From NCBI GenBank assembly GCA_937892275.1, contig CALAVG010000066.1, forward strand, positions 1-17,641: 17,641 nt of DNA. Reading direction: 5' to 3'. Below, piece after piece: positions 1 through 6,783 of the stretch (position 1 is its first letter; each line of letters begins with the position of its first letter). Position numbers and translations under genes: made by a program. Source of the stretch: an uncultured Methanomicrobiales archaeon (GTDB lineage Archaea; Thermoplasmatota; Thermoplasmata; Methanomassiliicoccales; Methanomethylophilaceae). The notes below the pieces were generated by a model. The model saw nothing but the letters and a program-made list of their open reading frames with translations, did not search any database and was not told the origin of the DNA.

Positions 1-60
1 GTCTAAGTATCCTCATGCGCGTGCGCGTGTGTTAGAGAGATGTGTTTAGGTCAGGATAGA

Positions 61-86
61 AAGAAAAGGACGGGACACCCCGCCCT
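61..86 (-). terminator. Terminator of the ABC permease-ATPase unit
   Basis: On the minus strand, just past the ATPase stop codon, an 8-bp stem (one G-U pair) at 67-74/79-86 closes a 4-nt loop. It is followed by a T-rich stretch (TTTTCTTTCT). A stem plus T-run at the end of the unit supports transcription termination. Bases 1-60 hold no gene that I can see, only a short alternating purine-pyrimidine tract at 14-32. Confidence 0.65.
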
Positions 87-95
87 ATTTAGGTT

Positions 96-959
96 TTAGT
101 TTTCCATCACGTTCTGCTGTTCGAGATACTCAAGGATTTGCTTCCTTGTAGCAGTGAACTCGGGACTTGCCATGTCACGGGGCCTTTCCCACGGAACTTC
201 CACTATCTTGTAGATCGAGGAAGGCCTCTTCGAGAGTATGACGACCCTGTCCGATAGATAAAGAGCCTCATCTACTGAGTGAGTTACGAAGATGATGGTC
301 CTCTCACTTTGGATTATTATCTTGTTCAGCTGCTCCTGCATGATGTTCCTGGTCTGTGCATCCAGAGCTCCGAAGGGTTCATCCATAAGGATCACTGCAG
401 GATGCATGACCAGTGCACGTGCGATTCCCACACGCTGCTTCATTCCTCCGGACAGTTCATGGATACGGGAATCTGCGAATCTCTCCAGACCGACGCTCTT
501 GAGATATTTGTTGGCCCTTTCCTGGCGTTCATTCTTCGGGACACCCGCTATCTCCATTCCGAATTCCACATTCTGCCTTACTGTTCTCCAAGGAAAGAGA
601 GCGAAATCCTGGAACACCATTCCACGATCGGAACCAGGAGATGAGCATTCGTTATCGCCGATTTTTATCGTCCCTGAAGTGGGCTGAAGAAGTCCTGCGA
701 TGCAACGGAGTATGGTCGTCTTTCCGCATCCAGAAGGGCCTACTATGGAGATCAGTTCTCCCTTCTTGATATCTATATCGAAACTATCGACTGCTACTGT
801 CTCGCTGTCATCCGTCCTGTAGACCACACGAAGATTGTCGATGGACATCAGGGTCTCACCCTCGGGGATGTCCTTGTATAACTCGTCGGTGCGATCCGCA
901 CGTACACGCTGCTTGGTGTTCCACTTCTCCCCTTCGATTTTAATTCCTGTTTTGGCCAT
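96..959 (-). CDS. ABC transporter ATP-binding protein, NitT/TauT (SsuB/TauB/NrtD-like) family
   Basis: This is the cytoplasmic ATPase of an importer for nitrate-, sulfonate- or taurine-like solutes; the solute cannot be read from the sequence. Of its 287 residues, the visible motifs are Walker A GPSGCGKTT (about 74-82), the Q-loop in VFQDFALFPW (Q117), the signature LSGGMKQR (169-176), Walker B VILMDEPFGALD with D193-E194, and the switch His in FVTHSVDEA. About 37 residues precede the usual domain start at MSIDNLRVVY, longer than in typical SsuB proteins. The start at 959 is still preferred because its ATG overlaps the permease TGA (TGATG), indicating translational coupling. The gene ends in TAA and is followed by a hairpin terminator. 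Family assignment is firm. Confidence 0.92.
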   Translation of the reverse strand: MAKTGIKIEGEKWNTKQRVRADRTDELYKDIPEGETLMSIDNLRVVYRTDDSETVAVDSFDIDIKKGELISIVGPSGCGKTTILRCIAGLLQPTSGTIKIGDNECSSPGSDRGMVFQDFALFPWRTVRQNVEFGMEIAGVPKNERQERANKYLKSVGLERFADSRIHELSGGMKQRVGIARALVMHPAVILMDEPFGALDAQTRNIMQEQLNKIIIQSERTIIFVTHSVDEALYLSDRVVILSKRPSSIYKIVEVPWERPRDMASPEFTATRKQILEYLEQQNVMEN

Positions 960-1765
960 CAGGCATCCAACCCCATCATTTTAGAGACCCTCTTAGAGAA
1001 GAACTCTGCAAGGCCTGTAGTCAACAATCCGAGTACTGCGATTATGATGATTCCTGCGAATGCCTGCGGGAATGCACCGTATGTGATCATGTTAGCAACG
1101 TAGAAACCGATTCCACCGAGAGGGGTTGCGTAAAGTTCTGCGGCAACAATACACATCCATCCTATCCCCAGTCCGATCTTGACACCGTTCATTATATACG
1201 GAACAGTGGACGGAATTAGAACCTTTGCGAAAATCTGTGCGTTCGATGCCCCAAGAGTCTTGGACGCGTCAATCAGCACCGGGTCAATCTTCGATACTCC
1301 AAAAATGGTGTTGGTCAGCAGAGGGAAGAAGATTCCTATGAACACGACCAAAGTCGCACCGCCGATGTATCCGAAGAGAAGGATGAAGATAGGTGCCCAG
1401 GCGATAGGCGCAATAGGCCTCAGAACCTCGATCCACGGTGAGAAAAACTCCCTTAGGATCTTGAAATTTCCCAAAATGAGACCCAACGGTAATGAAATGA
1501 CCAATGCCAGTAAGAAACCCTGTACGAACTTACTCAAACTGGCGAATAGATAATCGCCAAGAGTCTTCCCTGTGATCGCATCGCCGTTTGCAATGAGATC
1601 GAATAGAGCATCAAAAGTCTCCCAAGGATCCGGAATGACTGGGTTTTTCGCAATTACCGATATCGCCCTCCAGGCCATCAGAAAAGCGAACAGGGATACG
1701 ACAACGATCACTGCCGATCTCGCCAGTCTCTGACGCTTGTTGTGCTTATCGTATTTAAACATCAT
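959..1765 (-). CDS. ABC transporter permease, NitT/TauT (SsuC/TauC-like) family
   Basis: This is the membrane subunit of the importer, 268 aa with about six hydrophobic segments. The ATPase-contacting EAA loop is recognisable as DASKTLGASNAQIFAKVLIP (about 166-185), followed by a typical GLGIGWMCIVAAEL segment. The frame is open up to a TTG at 1846, but that extension would translate a perfect hairpin (1821-1843) and an AT-rich promoter. I therefore start at the ATG at 1765 (MMFKYDK...), which lies about 30 nt downstream of a TATA-like box. The stop overlaps the ATPase start by one base. No lipid or metal motif suggests a substrate. Confidence 0.9.
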   Translation of the reverse strand: MMFKYDKHNKRQRLARSAVIVVVSLFAFLMAWRAISVIAKNPVIPDPWETFDALFDLIANGDAITGKTLGDYLFASLSKFVQGFLLALVISLPLGLILGNFKILREFFSPWIEVLRPIAPIAWAPIFILLFGYIGGATLVVFIGIFFPLLTNTIFGVSKIDPVLIDASKTLGASNAQIFAKVLIPSTVPYIMNGVKIGLGIGWMCIVAAELYATPLGGIGFYVANMITYGAFPQAFAGIIIIAVLGLLTTGLAEFFSKRVSKMMGLDA

Positions 1766-1790
1766 TAACTCAGCCCACTTTAATCGCTGA

Positions 1791-1802
1791 TAATATAAAT
1801 AA
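1791..1802 (-). promoter_or_regulatory. Predicted TATA box for the permease-ATPase unit
   Basis: The minus strand reads TTATTTATATTA about 26-37 nt before the permease ATG at 1765. This is the expected geometry for an archaeal promoter with a very short leader. It implies the permease and ATPase can be transcribed separately from the upstream binding-protein gene. Confidence 0.5.
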
Positions 1803-1820
1803 GATTTATCGGAAGATGTG

Positions 1821-1843
1821 TCCCGGAGCGACCGACTCCGGGA
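1821..1843 (-). terminator. Hairpin between binding-protein and permease genes
   Basis: A perfect 8-bp inverted repeat (TCCCGGAG/CTCCGGGA, 7-nt loop) begins 8 bp past the binding-protein stop. No T-run follows it on the minus strand, so it could be a 3'-end stabilising or attenuating stem rather than a strong terminator. Such stems often keep binding-protein mRNA in excess over permease mRNA; that role here is inferred. Confidence 0.45.
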
Positions 1844-1851
1844 CAACTGTT

Positions 1852-3084
1852 TCAGGCTTCCTGGATTACTCTCTGGAACTGGGGCTCCCAGATAATTCCT
1901 CCATTGATACTTACATCACTGATGATCTGCTGGTAGGCCGCAAGGTTCGTCACATAATATAGTGTATCGGCCGCGGGGGTTTCTCCAACCGTATACATGG
2001 CAGTCTTCAACCCCATTTGTTTGGCGAGCTGCAGGATCTGGATATGCTGGATGGATGAGGTTCCTGGAGTCCCCATTACAAGTCCTCCCCACGCCTTCGC
2101 ATTATCCTTGGAGACAATATACTTGCCTCCATCTACAGAGTAGAACTGTACGCCGTTCCTCATAGGAATGGTCGAATTGACATTGTCCAGAACGCTCTTG
2201 TCGATGTAAATTCCTGAGCCCTCGCTGTTGACACGGCTTACAAGCTGGTATGCCTTATTGTCTTTGATTCCAGTAGAATCGATGAAGCCATTGTTGACCA
2301 TGTTGATTGTCGCAGGGGGTGCCCCCAAGAACCCTATTTTACAGTCGCCGTTGAGAAGCGATGTAACGATTCCGCCTCCGTTGGCAGCCTGGGCGAATTC
2401 AATTTTGATTCCATACTCGTTGAAGTAGCCCTTAGATCCGGCAACATGAACTGCTATTTGATGAATATCTCCAGTGATCACAGCCACTTCCAGCGTTACA
2501 GGACTTTTGCCCTTGAGCGATTCCTTGTTCTCAATCGCGTATTGGAGATAGGAATCATCGACATAGTATCCTGCAAAGGCTTCCGGGTCGGCGACATCCT
2601 TGGTGAGTGCACCTACTTCCTTGAGTCCTCCGATGAGGGAAGCGATGTCTTCGGTAAGTCCGGACAGATCCCCATCGGTATCGTCTGCATAAAGATAAGC
2701 GATGTTTGCAAGTGCATTTTTGGTCTCGAGATCGGTGAGCCCAGGAACCTTCGTCTTCGAGAAATCTACTAGCCACTTATAGTCTTCTGAAGATTCATCC
2801 GCAACAGCGTTTGCCACGAATTGAACACCTTCGTAATATCCTGCTAGGAATCTCTCCATTTGTTCTGCGTTGTTGGTCAGGAATCCATAATTAGCCGCTA
2901 TGACACAGCACGTGTGGTCGGGGAAGAAGTTGTTTGTCAACCCCAACTCGATATAATCCTTCTCGACAGCAGGTTCGTCGTTACCGCCCTTAGGCATCGC
3001 CACGATTGCAATTGCAGCGACAACTATGACCACGACAACAACCGCCGCAATGATAGTCTTATTATCCATATTGATCGGAGTCAT
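1852..3084 (-). CDS. ABC transporter substrate-binding protein (NrtA/SsuA-like), apparently circularly permuted
   Basis: This is the extracytoplasmic binding protein of the importer, 410 aa. Residues 10-30 form a strongly hydrophobic signal or membrane anchor without a lipobox Cys. The order of the rest is unusual. Residues about 43-182 (LTNNFFPDHTCCVIAANYGFL ... YYVDDSYL) match what is normally the C-terminal part of the family (IWPDHPCCV... to DxSYL). Residues about 196-410 (EVAVITGDIHQIAVHVAGSKGYF, IGFLGAPPATI, VNSEGSG, TPGTSSIQH, GGIIWEPQFQRVI) match the normal N-terminal part and run to the stop. Total length equals one full domain plus anchor, so this looks like a circular permutation, not a tandem fusion. 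A TATA-like box lies at 3101-3112. A second in-frame ATG at 3069 (MDNKTIIAAV...) is a good alternative start. Family is firm; permutation is read from motif order. Confidence 0.88.
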   Translation of the reverse strand: MTPINMDNKTIIAAVVVVVIVVAAIAIVAMPKGGNDEPAVEKDYIELGLTNNFFPDHTCCVIAANYGFLTNNAEQMERFLAGYYEGVQFVANAVADESSEDYKWLVDFSKTKVPGLTDLETKNALANIAYLYADDTDGDLSGLTEDIASLIGGLKEVGALTKDVADPEAFAGYYVDDSYLQYAIENKESLKGKSPVTLEVAVITGDIHQIAVHVAGSKGYFNEYGIKIEFAQAANGGGIVTSLLNGDCKIGFLGAPPATINMVNNGFIDSTGIKDNKAYQLVSRVNSEGSGIYIDKSVLDNVNSTIPMRNGVQFYSVDGGKYIVSKDNAKAWGGLVMGTPGTSSIQHIQILQLAKQMGLKTAMYTVGETPAADTLYYVTNLAAYQQIISDVSINGGIIWEPQFQRVIQEA

Positions 3085-3100
3085 TCAGTCAAAAGAGAGT

Positions 3101-3112
3101 ATATTATATCTT
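3101..3112 (-). promoter_or_regulatory. Predicted TATA box of the substrate-binding protein gene
   Basis: The minus strand reads AAGATATAATAT, about 18-28 nt before the ATG at 3084 and 33-43 nt before the alternative ATG at 3069. No Shine-Dalgarno sequence precedes either ATG, suggesting a leaderless or very short-leader mRNA. Confidence 0.5.
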
Positions 3113-3117
3113 TGGGA

Positions 3118-3164
3118 AATTGTTATACAATTAGGATAATCAACCTGATTTCATCAACAATTGT
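3118..3164. repeat. Repeated ACAATT/AATTGT palindromes upstream of the binding-protein promoter
   Basis: AATTGT-TAT-ACAATT at 3118-3132 is an interrupted palindrome. The same half-sites recur fused as ACAATTGT at 3157-3164. Both lie just upstream of the TATA box of the substrate-binding protein gene, a position suitable for an activator or repressor. The rest of the 129-bp gap (3085-3213) shows nothing else I can name. Confidence 0.35.
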
Positions 3165-3213
3165 AATTCTATAATCGTTTGAACAGTTGGATTGTCGAGA
3201 TGACAAACTGAAA

Positions 3214-3681
3214 TCACGGTTTACGGATATCCGCGAACTGGAAATCCATCATCTTCGGAAGGTCCTCTACAAGGACCTTCAATTGGCAACCTACCTTACC
3301 GCCGCTGAAGTACATGTAATCGGCATCCTTCGCCGTCTCGTCGATGGTTATCCTCACCGCGCGCTTGGTGCACAGAGGGGAACAGCCTCCGTGGACATAG
3401 CCCATCAAGGGAAGCAACTGATCGGATTTCAGCATCGAGACTGATTTCTCGCCTACCGAAGCAGCGGCCTTCTTCAGATCCAGTTCCCCTGTAACAGGAA
3501 CAAGGAAGCAGTAGTAACACTTCTCCTTCCCCATGGTCATCAGCGTCTTGAACACCCTGCTAGGATCCTGACCGTTGGCCTCGGCGATCTCCAGGCCGTT
3601 GAGGCCCTGCCCGTCATAGAAGACGGCTTCGTAGGGGATCTTCAGTTTATCCAGATGTCTCATGGGATTCGTCTTGTCCAT
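3214..3681 (-). CDS. ybaK: YbaK/EbsC-family Cys-tRNA(Pro)/aminoacyl-tRNA deacylase
   Basis: Predicted trans-acting editing protein that hydrolyses mischarged tRNA (in bacteria, Cys-tRNA-Pro) in the cytoplasm. It has 155 aa, the usual length for the YbaK/EbsC single-domain family. The invariant catalytic-site Lys is present in RVFKTLMTMG (K45), as is the family glycine loop GGCSPLCTKR (98-107). The frame is open upstream to 3930, but that region is antisense to hypF. The ATG at 3681 is chosen because a TATA-like GTTATAAT at 3713-3720 sits about 35 nt upstream and the family similarity begins here. The gene is divergent from hypF and ends in TGA. Exact tRNA specificity (Pro versus other editing) cannot be told from sequence. 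Confidence 0.88.
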   Translation of the reverse strand: MDKTNPMRHLDKLKIPYEAVFYDGQGLNGLEIAEANGQDPSRVFKTLMTMGKEKCYYCFLVPVTGELDLKKAAASVGEKSVSMLKSDQLLPLMGYVHGGCSPLCTKRAVRITIDETAKDADYMYFSGGKVGCQLKVLVEDLPKMMDFQFADIRKP

Positions 3682-3784
3682 ATTCTGACCAAGATGGTGA
3701 TTGCCGGAACGGATTATAACATTGTTCTGAATCACTCCTATCCTCATTATCCCTTTTTTAAAGGTGAATAGAGATATTGAGGCC
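3682..3784. promoter_or_regulatory. Divergent promoter region between ybaK and hypF
   Basis: This 103-bp gap holds two TATA-like boxes facing apart. GTTATAAT (minus strand, 3713-3720) serves ybaK. A TTTTTTAAAG box (plus strand, about 3755-3764) ends about 20 nt before the hypF ATG at 3785. hypF has only a weak GAGG two bases before its ATG, so leaderless translation is likely. Confidence 0.45.
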
Positions 3785-5941
3785 ATGAGGATCCTAATCC
3801 GCGGGACGGTACAGGGGGTCGGCTTCAGACCCATGGTGTATCGTTCCGCCCTGAAGGTCGGCGCATCGGGAAGCGTTTGGAACAACGGTTCAGATGTGGT
3901 CATCGACACCGACAGGGGGTAGGAACTCATCGATATGACCGAAAAGAGCCTTCCTCCTCTGGCGAGGATTGACTCCGTCCAATGCCTGGATTCTGACTAC
4001 AGCGGACCAAAGGGATTCAGGATAGAGGATTCGCAGCAGATGGGCGAAGGTGCCTCCATACCGGCGGACAGCGCCATCTGCGATGATTGTCTCAATGAGA
4101 TGCTCTCGCAGGGAAGACGCAACCGCTATCCTTTCACCACATGCACCAACTGCGGTCCGCGCTTCACATTGCTCAAGGGCATGCCCTACGACCGTCCGCT
4201 CACTTCGATGGATGCATTCCCGCTATGTCCGGACTGCCTCAGAGAGTTCAGGAATCCGAAGGACAGGAGATTCCACCACCAGACGATATGCTGTCCCAAA
4301 TGCGGGCCCAAGTACAGATTGGAGGATGGGAAGGGTCCTTTGGACGTGAAGAATCCCATACAGACGCTGGCGAAGGAACTCGACAAAGGAAGAATCGCCG
4401 TTGTCAAAGGCTGGGGAGGAATGCACATATGCTGCACCCTCGACAGACTTGAGAAGATGAGGGAATGGTACGGAAGGAAGGAAAAACCGTTCGCCATAAT
4501 GGCCAAGGATATGGAATCCCTCAGGAAGTACGGTGAACCGACGGAGTTCGAGGAAAGACTACTGGAATCACCCAACAGACCGATAGTACTCATCAGGAAA
4601 TAGGAATCCCCTCTAACCGAACTTGCATCTCCCAGACTGGACAACATAGGGATGTTCCTGCCTTACACCGGGATGCATCATCTCCTTTTCTCCTACCTGG
4701 AGAACGATGCTCTTGTTATGACTTCGGCTAACGTTCCCGGGGAACCCATGATTGTCGATGATGACAGGGTGAAAGAGCTGGGAGCGGATCTGTATCTGCT
4801 GCACGACCAACCGATCCTGAACCGTGCGGACGACACGGTGGTCAGGACCATAGGATCCAATACACAGTACATACGCAGATCGAGAGGGAGTGTCCCGTTC
4901 CATCTGCCTATCGATTCCAAAGGATGTGCCGTAGGGCTCGGCCCTCAGGAGAACCTCACGGCATCGGTCGCATTCGACGGGAACATCTGGCCCACCCAGT
5001 ACATAGGGAACGGCGAGAAAATCGGTGTCCCCGAATACCTTGAGGAGGCCGTAAGGGCGCAACTCGGTTTCCTCAACTGCAGACCGTCGATGTTCGCCAT
5101 CGACCTCCATCCAGGGTACTCCAACAGACCATTAGCAAAACTCCTGAGCCAGGAGTACGGGGCGGAACTCATGGAGGTACAGCACCACTGGGCACATGCC
5201 GCATCGCTCATGGTAGACAACCATACTGATTCATGTGTCGCACTCACCCTTGACGGTACCGGTCACGGTGACGATGGCACCGCTTGGGGCGGAGAGGTTC
5301 TGCAATCTGATTTCGATTCATACAGGAGGGTCGCACATCTGGAGACGATCCCGCTTCTGGGTTCCGAGAGGGCCCTGTACGACCTCAGGAGACTGAGATT
5401 CGCCATCGACGAGATGAACGGGAATGAGAATCACGACTTCGCCGATTCAGAATCCTTCGTCCTCAAGAAGCTGATGAACAACAGCGTCCGCACATCCTCT
5501 TTCGGAAGGATCCTCGACACCCTGTCGTATTCTCTGGATGTATGCAAGCAGAGGACCTATGACGGCGAACCTGCGATGAAGCTCGAACCCCTGCTGGCCA
5601 GAGGCAAACTGGTGGAGGGATTCGAGACCGAGACAGTGAACGGAACGGTCAGGACCGCCCATCTCTTCCGCCAATCAGAGGAGAGGAAAGAGGATATCGC
5701 ATATTCCGTGGTGTACAGCATCATGAATGAACTGGTCCAGTCAGCATCGGAAGCGGCTGATTCGGCAGGCATCAAGTACCTCGGTCTCACCGGAGGCGTA
5801 TCGTACAACAGCACGATAACGAGGATGTTCATGGACCTTGCCTCTAAGACAGACCACCCGTTCATTCTCCACAACGACGTCCCCAACGGGGATGGAGGGG
5901 TATCGATAGGCCAGGTCGCAATAGCAGCGAAGAGGATCTGA
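3785..5941 (+). CDS. hypF: Carbamoyltransferase HypF with two in-frame UAG codons (probable pyrrolysine read-through)
   Basis: HypF uses carbamoyl phosphate and ATP to make thiocarbamate on HypE, the source of the cyanide ligands of [NiFe] hydrogenases. One reading frame of 719 codons including the stop covers the whole family architecture: acylphosphatase (RGTVQGVGFRPMVYR, R15, N33), paired zinc motifs (C99/C102, C120/C123, C148/C151, C170/C173), a YrdC domain (AVVKGWGGMHICC, about 205-217; MTSANVPGEP; SRGSVPF) and a Kae1-like carbamoyltransferase (HHWAHAAS from 467, LDGTGHGDDG from 489, GGVSYNS, DVPNGDGGVSIGQ). The frame is interrupted only by TAG at codons 46 and 273, both in places where E. 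coli HypF has ordinary loop residues. There is no frameshift, deletion or lost motif, which argues against decay. It ends in TGA, 1 bp from the convergent membrane-protein gene. If UAG is not decoded, the product is a useless 45-residue peptide. Confidence 0.9.
3920..3922 (+). other. In-frame UAG codon 46 of hypF
   Basis: TAG sits in frame within the acylphosphatase domain, between DTDRG and ELIDMTEKS. The family alignment continues without a gap into PPLARIDSV. The following codon is GAA. I see no strong hairpin immediately downstream. Best explained as a pyrrolysine codon. Confidence 0.75.
4601..4603 (+). other. In-frame UAG codon 273 of hypF
   Basis: TAG sits in frame within the YrdC domain, between RPIVLIRK and ESPLTELAS, where E. 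coli HypF reads PIVLVDKKYVPEL. The alignment carries on unbroken (DNIGMFLPYTGMHHLLF). As at codon 46, the next codon is GAA. The position corresponds to a Lys in E. coli, a plausible site for a lysine derivative. Confidence 0.75.
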
Positions 5942-5942
5942 A

Positions 5943-6620
5943 TCAATCCCTTGCGACCTCGGTATCCCTGTGACCCACCCAATTGTAGAATCTCTTCTCC
6001 AGCAATCCTGTGAAGAATCTAACGAAGAACCCGACGGTCAGTGCGATGAATACCGTTCCCTCGCGGACACCGTTGAATTCGCCGATTCCGAAGAACAGGA
6101 AGGACAGGATCACGGACGTGATGATCATGGAGATGTCGAAGAGGACCTTCACATTGCCGAACACCATCCCTGTCTTGACACTGATGAACTCCACCAGATG
6201 ATCGCCCGGGAGCATGCTGAGGTTCGCAGCGACCTCCAGAGCTATCCCGAATGCCATGATTACCATGCTCACGATCGTTAGCACCCACTGCATCCAGTAC
6301 TCGTCCACCGATATGAAATCGAACCATATCATCATCAGGTCGCACAGGATCGCGGATATCGCGATGAGGAAGAACTCCAGGACGTACTTCGCCTTGTAAT
6401 CCCTGCGCATTATGAGAATGCTCAGGAGTATGAATACGACGTTCATAACTATCGTCGCCGTACCTATTGTGAAGAGGTCGCTTCCCAGACTCACCACCAA
6501 TGGTATCGACGATATCGGTGTGGTTCCCAGACCTGCCTTGGCCGACAGGATGACTCCGAGATTCATGATGATCAGCGATACCAGGAAAACGGCGGCGCGT
6601 CTCGGGGTGTACTCATCCAT
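5943..6620 (-). CDS. YczE/YitT-like (DUF6198-type) integral membrane protein
   Basis: This is a 225-aa polytopic membrane protein with about five or six hydrophobic segments. It shows the family's signature features: an N-terminal helix followed by AKAGLGTTPISSIPLVVS, a central GDHLVEFISVKTG loop, and the C-terminal GVREGTVFIALTVGFFVRF. Members of this family have no established transport substrate, so none is assigned. The frame is open to 6698, but a TATA-like TATATAT box at 6641-6649 favours the ATG at 6620, about 25 nt downstream. The gene converges on hypF with a 1-bp gap and is divergent from the phosphatase-cobT pair. No functional link to either is evident. Confidence 0.78.
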   Translation of the reverse strand: MDEYTPRRAAVFLVSLIIMNLGVILSAKAGLGTTPISSIPLVVSLGSDLFTIGTATIVMNVVFILLSILIMRRDYKAKYVLEFFLIAISAILCDLMMIWFDFISVDEYWMQWVLTIVSMVIMAFGIALEVAANLSMLPGDHLVEFISVKTGMVFGNVKVLFDISMIITSVILSFLFFGIGEFNGVREGTVFIALTVGFFVRFFTGLLEKRFYNWVGHRDTEVARD

Positions 6621-6783
6621 GTGTACGCGAATCGAAGCGGATATATACGATATTCGGGGAATCACAGATGTAATCAATCGCCGAAATTCATCTGGCATCC
6701 GTGATTCGTCAGATGGCCATTGGTGGCATCATCCATCCATATCGCTTTATTATTGGAACTCTTCTCCAACTTTCGGATAGAAA
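6621..6783. promoter_or_regulatory. Divergent promoter region with nested inverted repeats
   Basis: TATA boxes face both ways: about 6641-6649 (minus, for the membrane protein) and CTTTATTATT at 6745-6754 (plus, 30 nt before the ATG at 6784). Between them a 12-bp inverted repeat (11 of 12 paired) links 6659-6670 with 6696-6707, and CATCTG (6689-6694) pairs with CAGATG (6710-6715). CAGATG also occurs at 6665-6670. These could be operator half-sites for a divergent regulator; no known motif is recognised. Confidence 0.4.

Noticed and set aside
14..32. Alternating purine-pyrimidine tract (CATGCGCGTGCGCGTGTGT)
   Set aside because: It could favour Z-DNA, but it is short, lies at the window edge, and nothing links it to a function.
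1766..1846. Upstream extension of the permease to a TTG start
   Set aside because: It would translate a perfect hairpin and a TATA-like promoter, and the 27 residues do not resemble the family's N-terminus.
3682..3930. Upstream extension of ybaK
   Set aside because: It is antisense to the start of hypF and lies beyond the ybaK promoter; the family match begins at 3681.
3785..5941. hypF as a pseudogene or as three separate genes
   Set aside because: The three open segments share one frame and join without loss of any family motif. The only interruptions are two TAGs, and the internal ATGs at 3935 and 4652 would start mid-domain.
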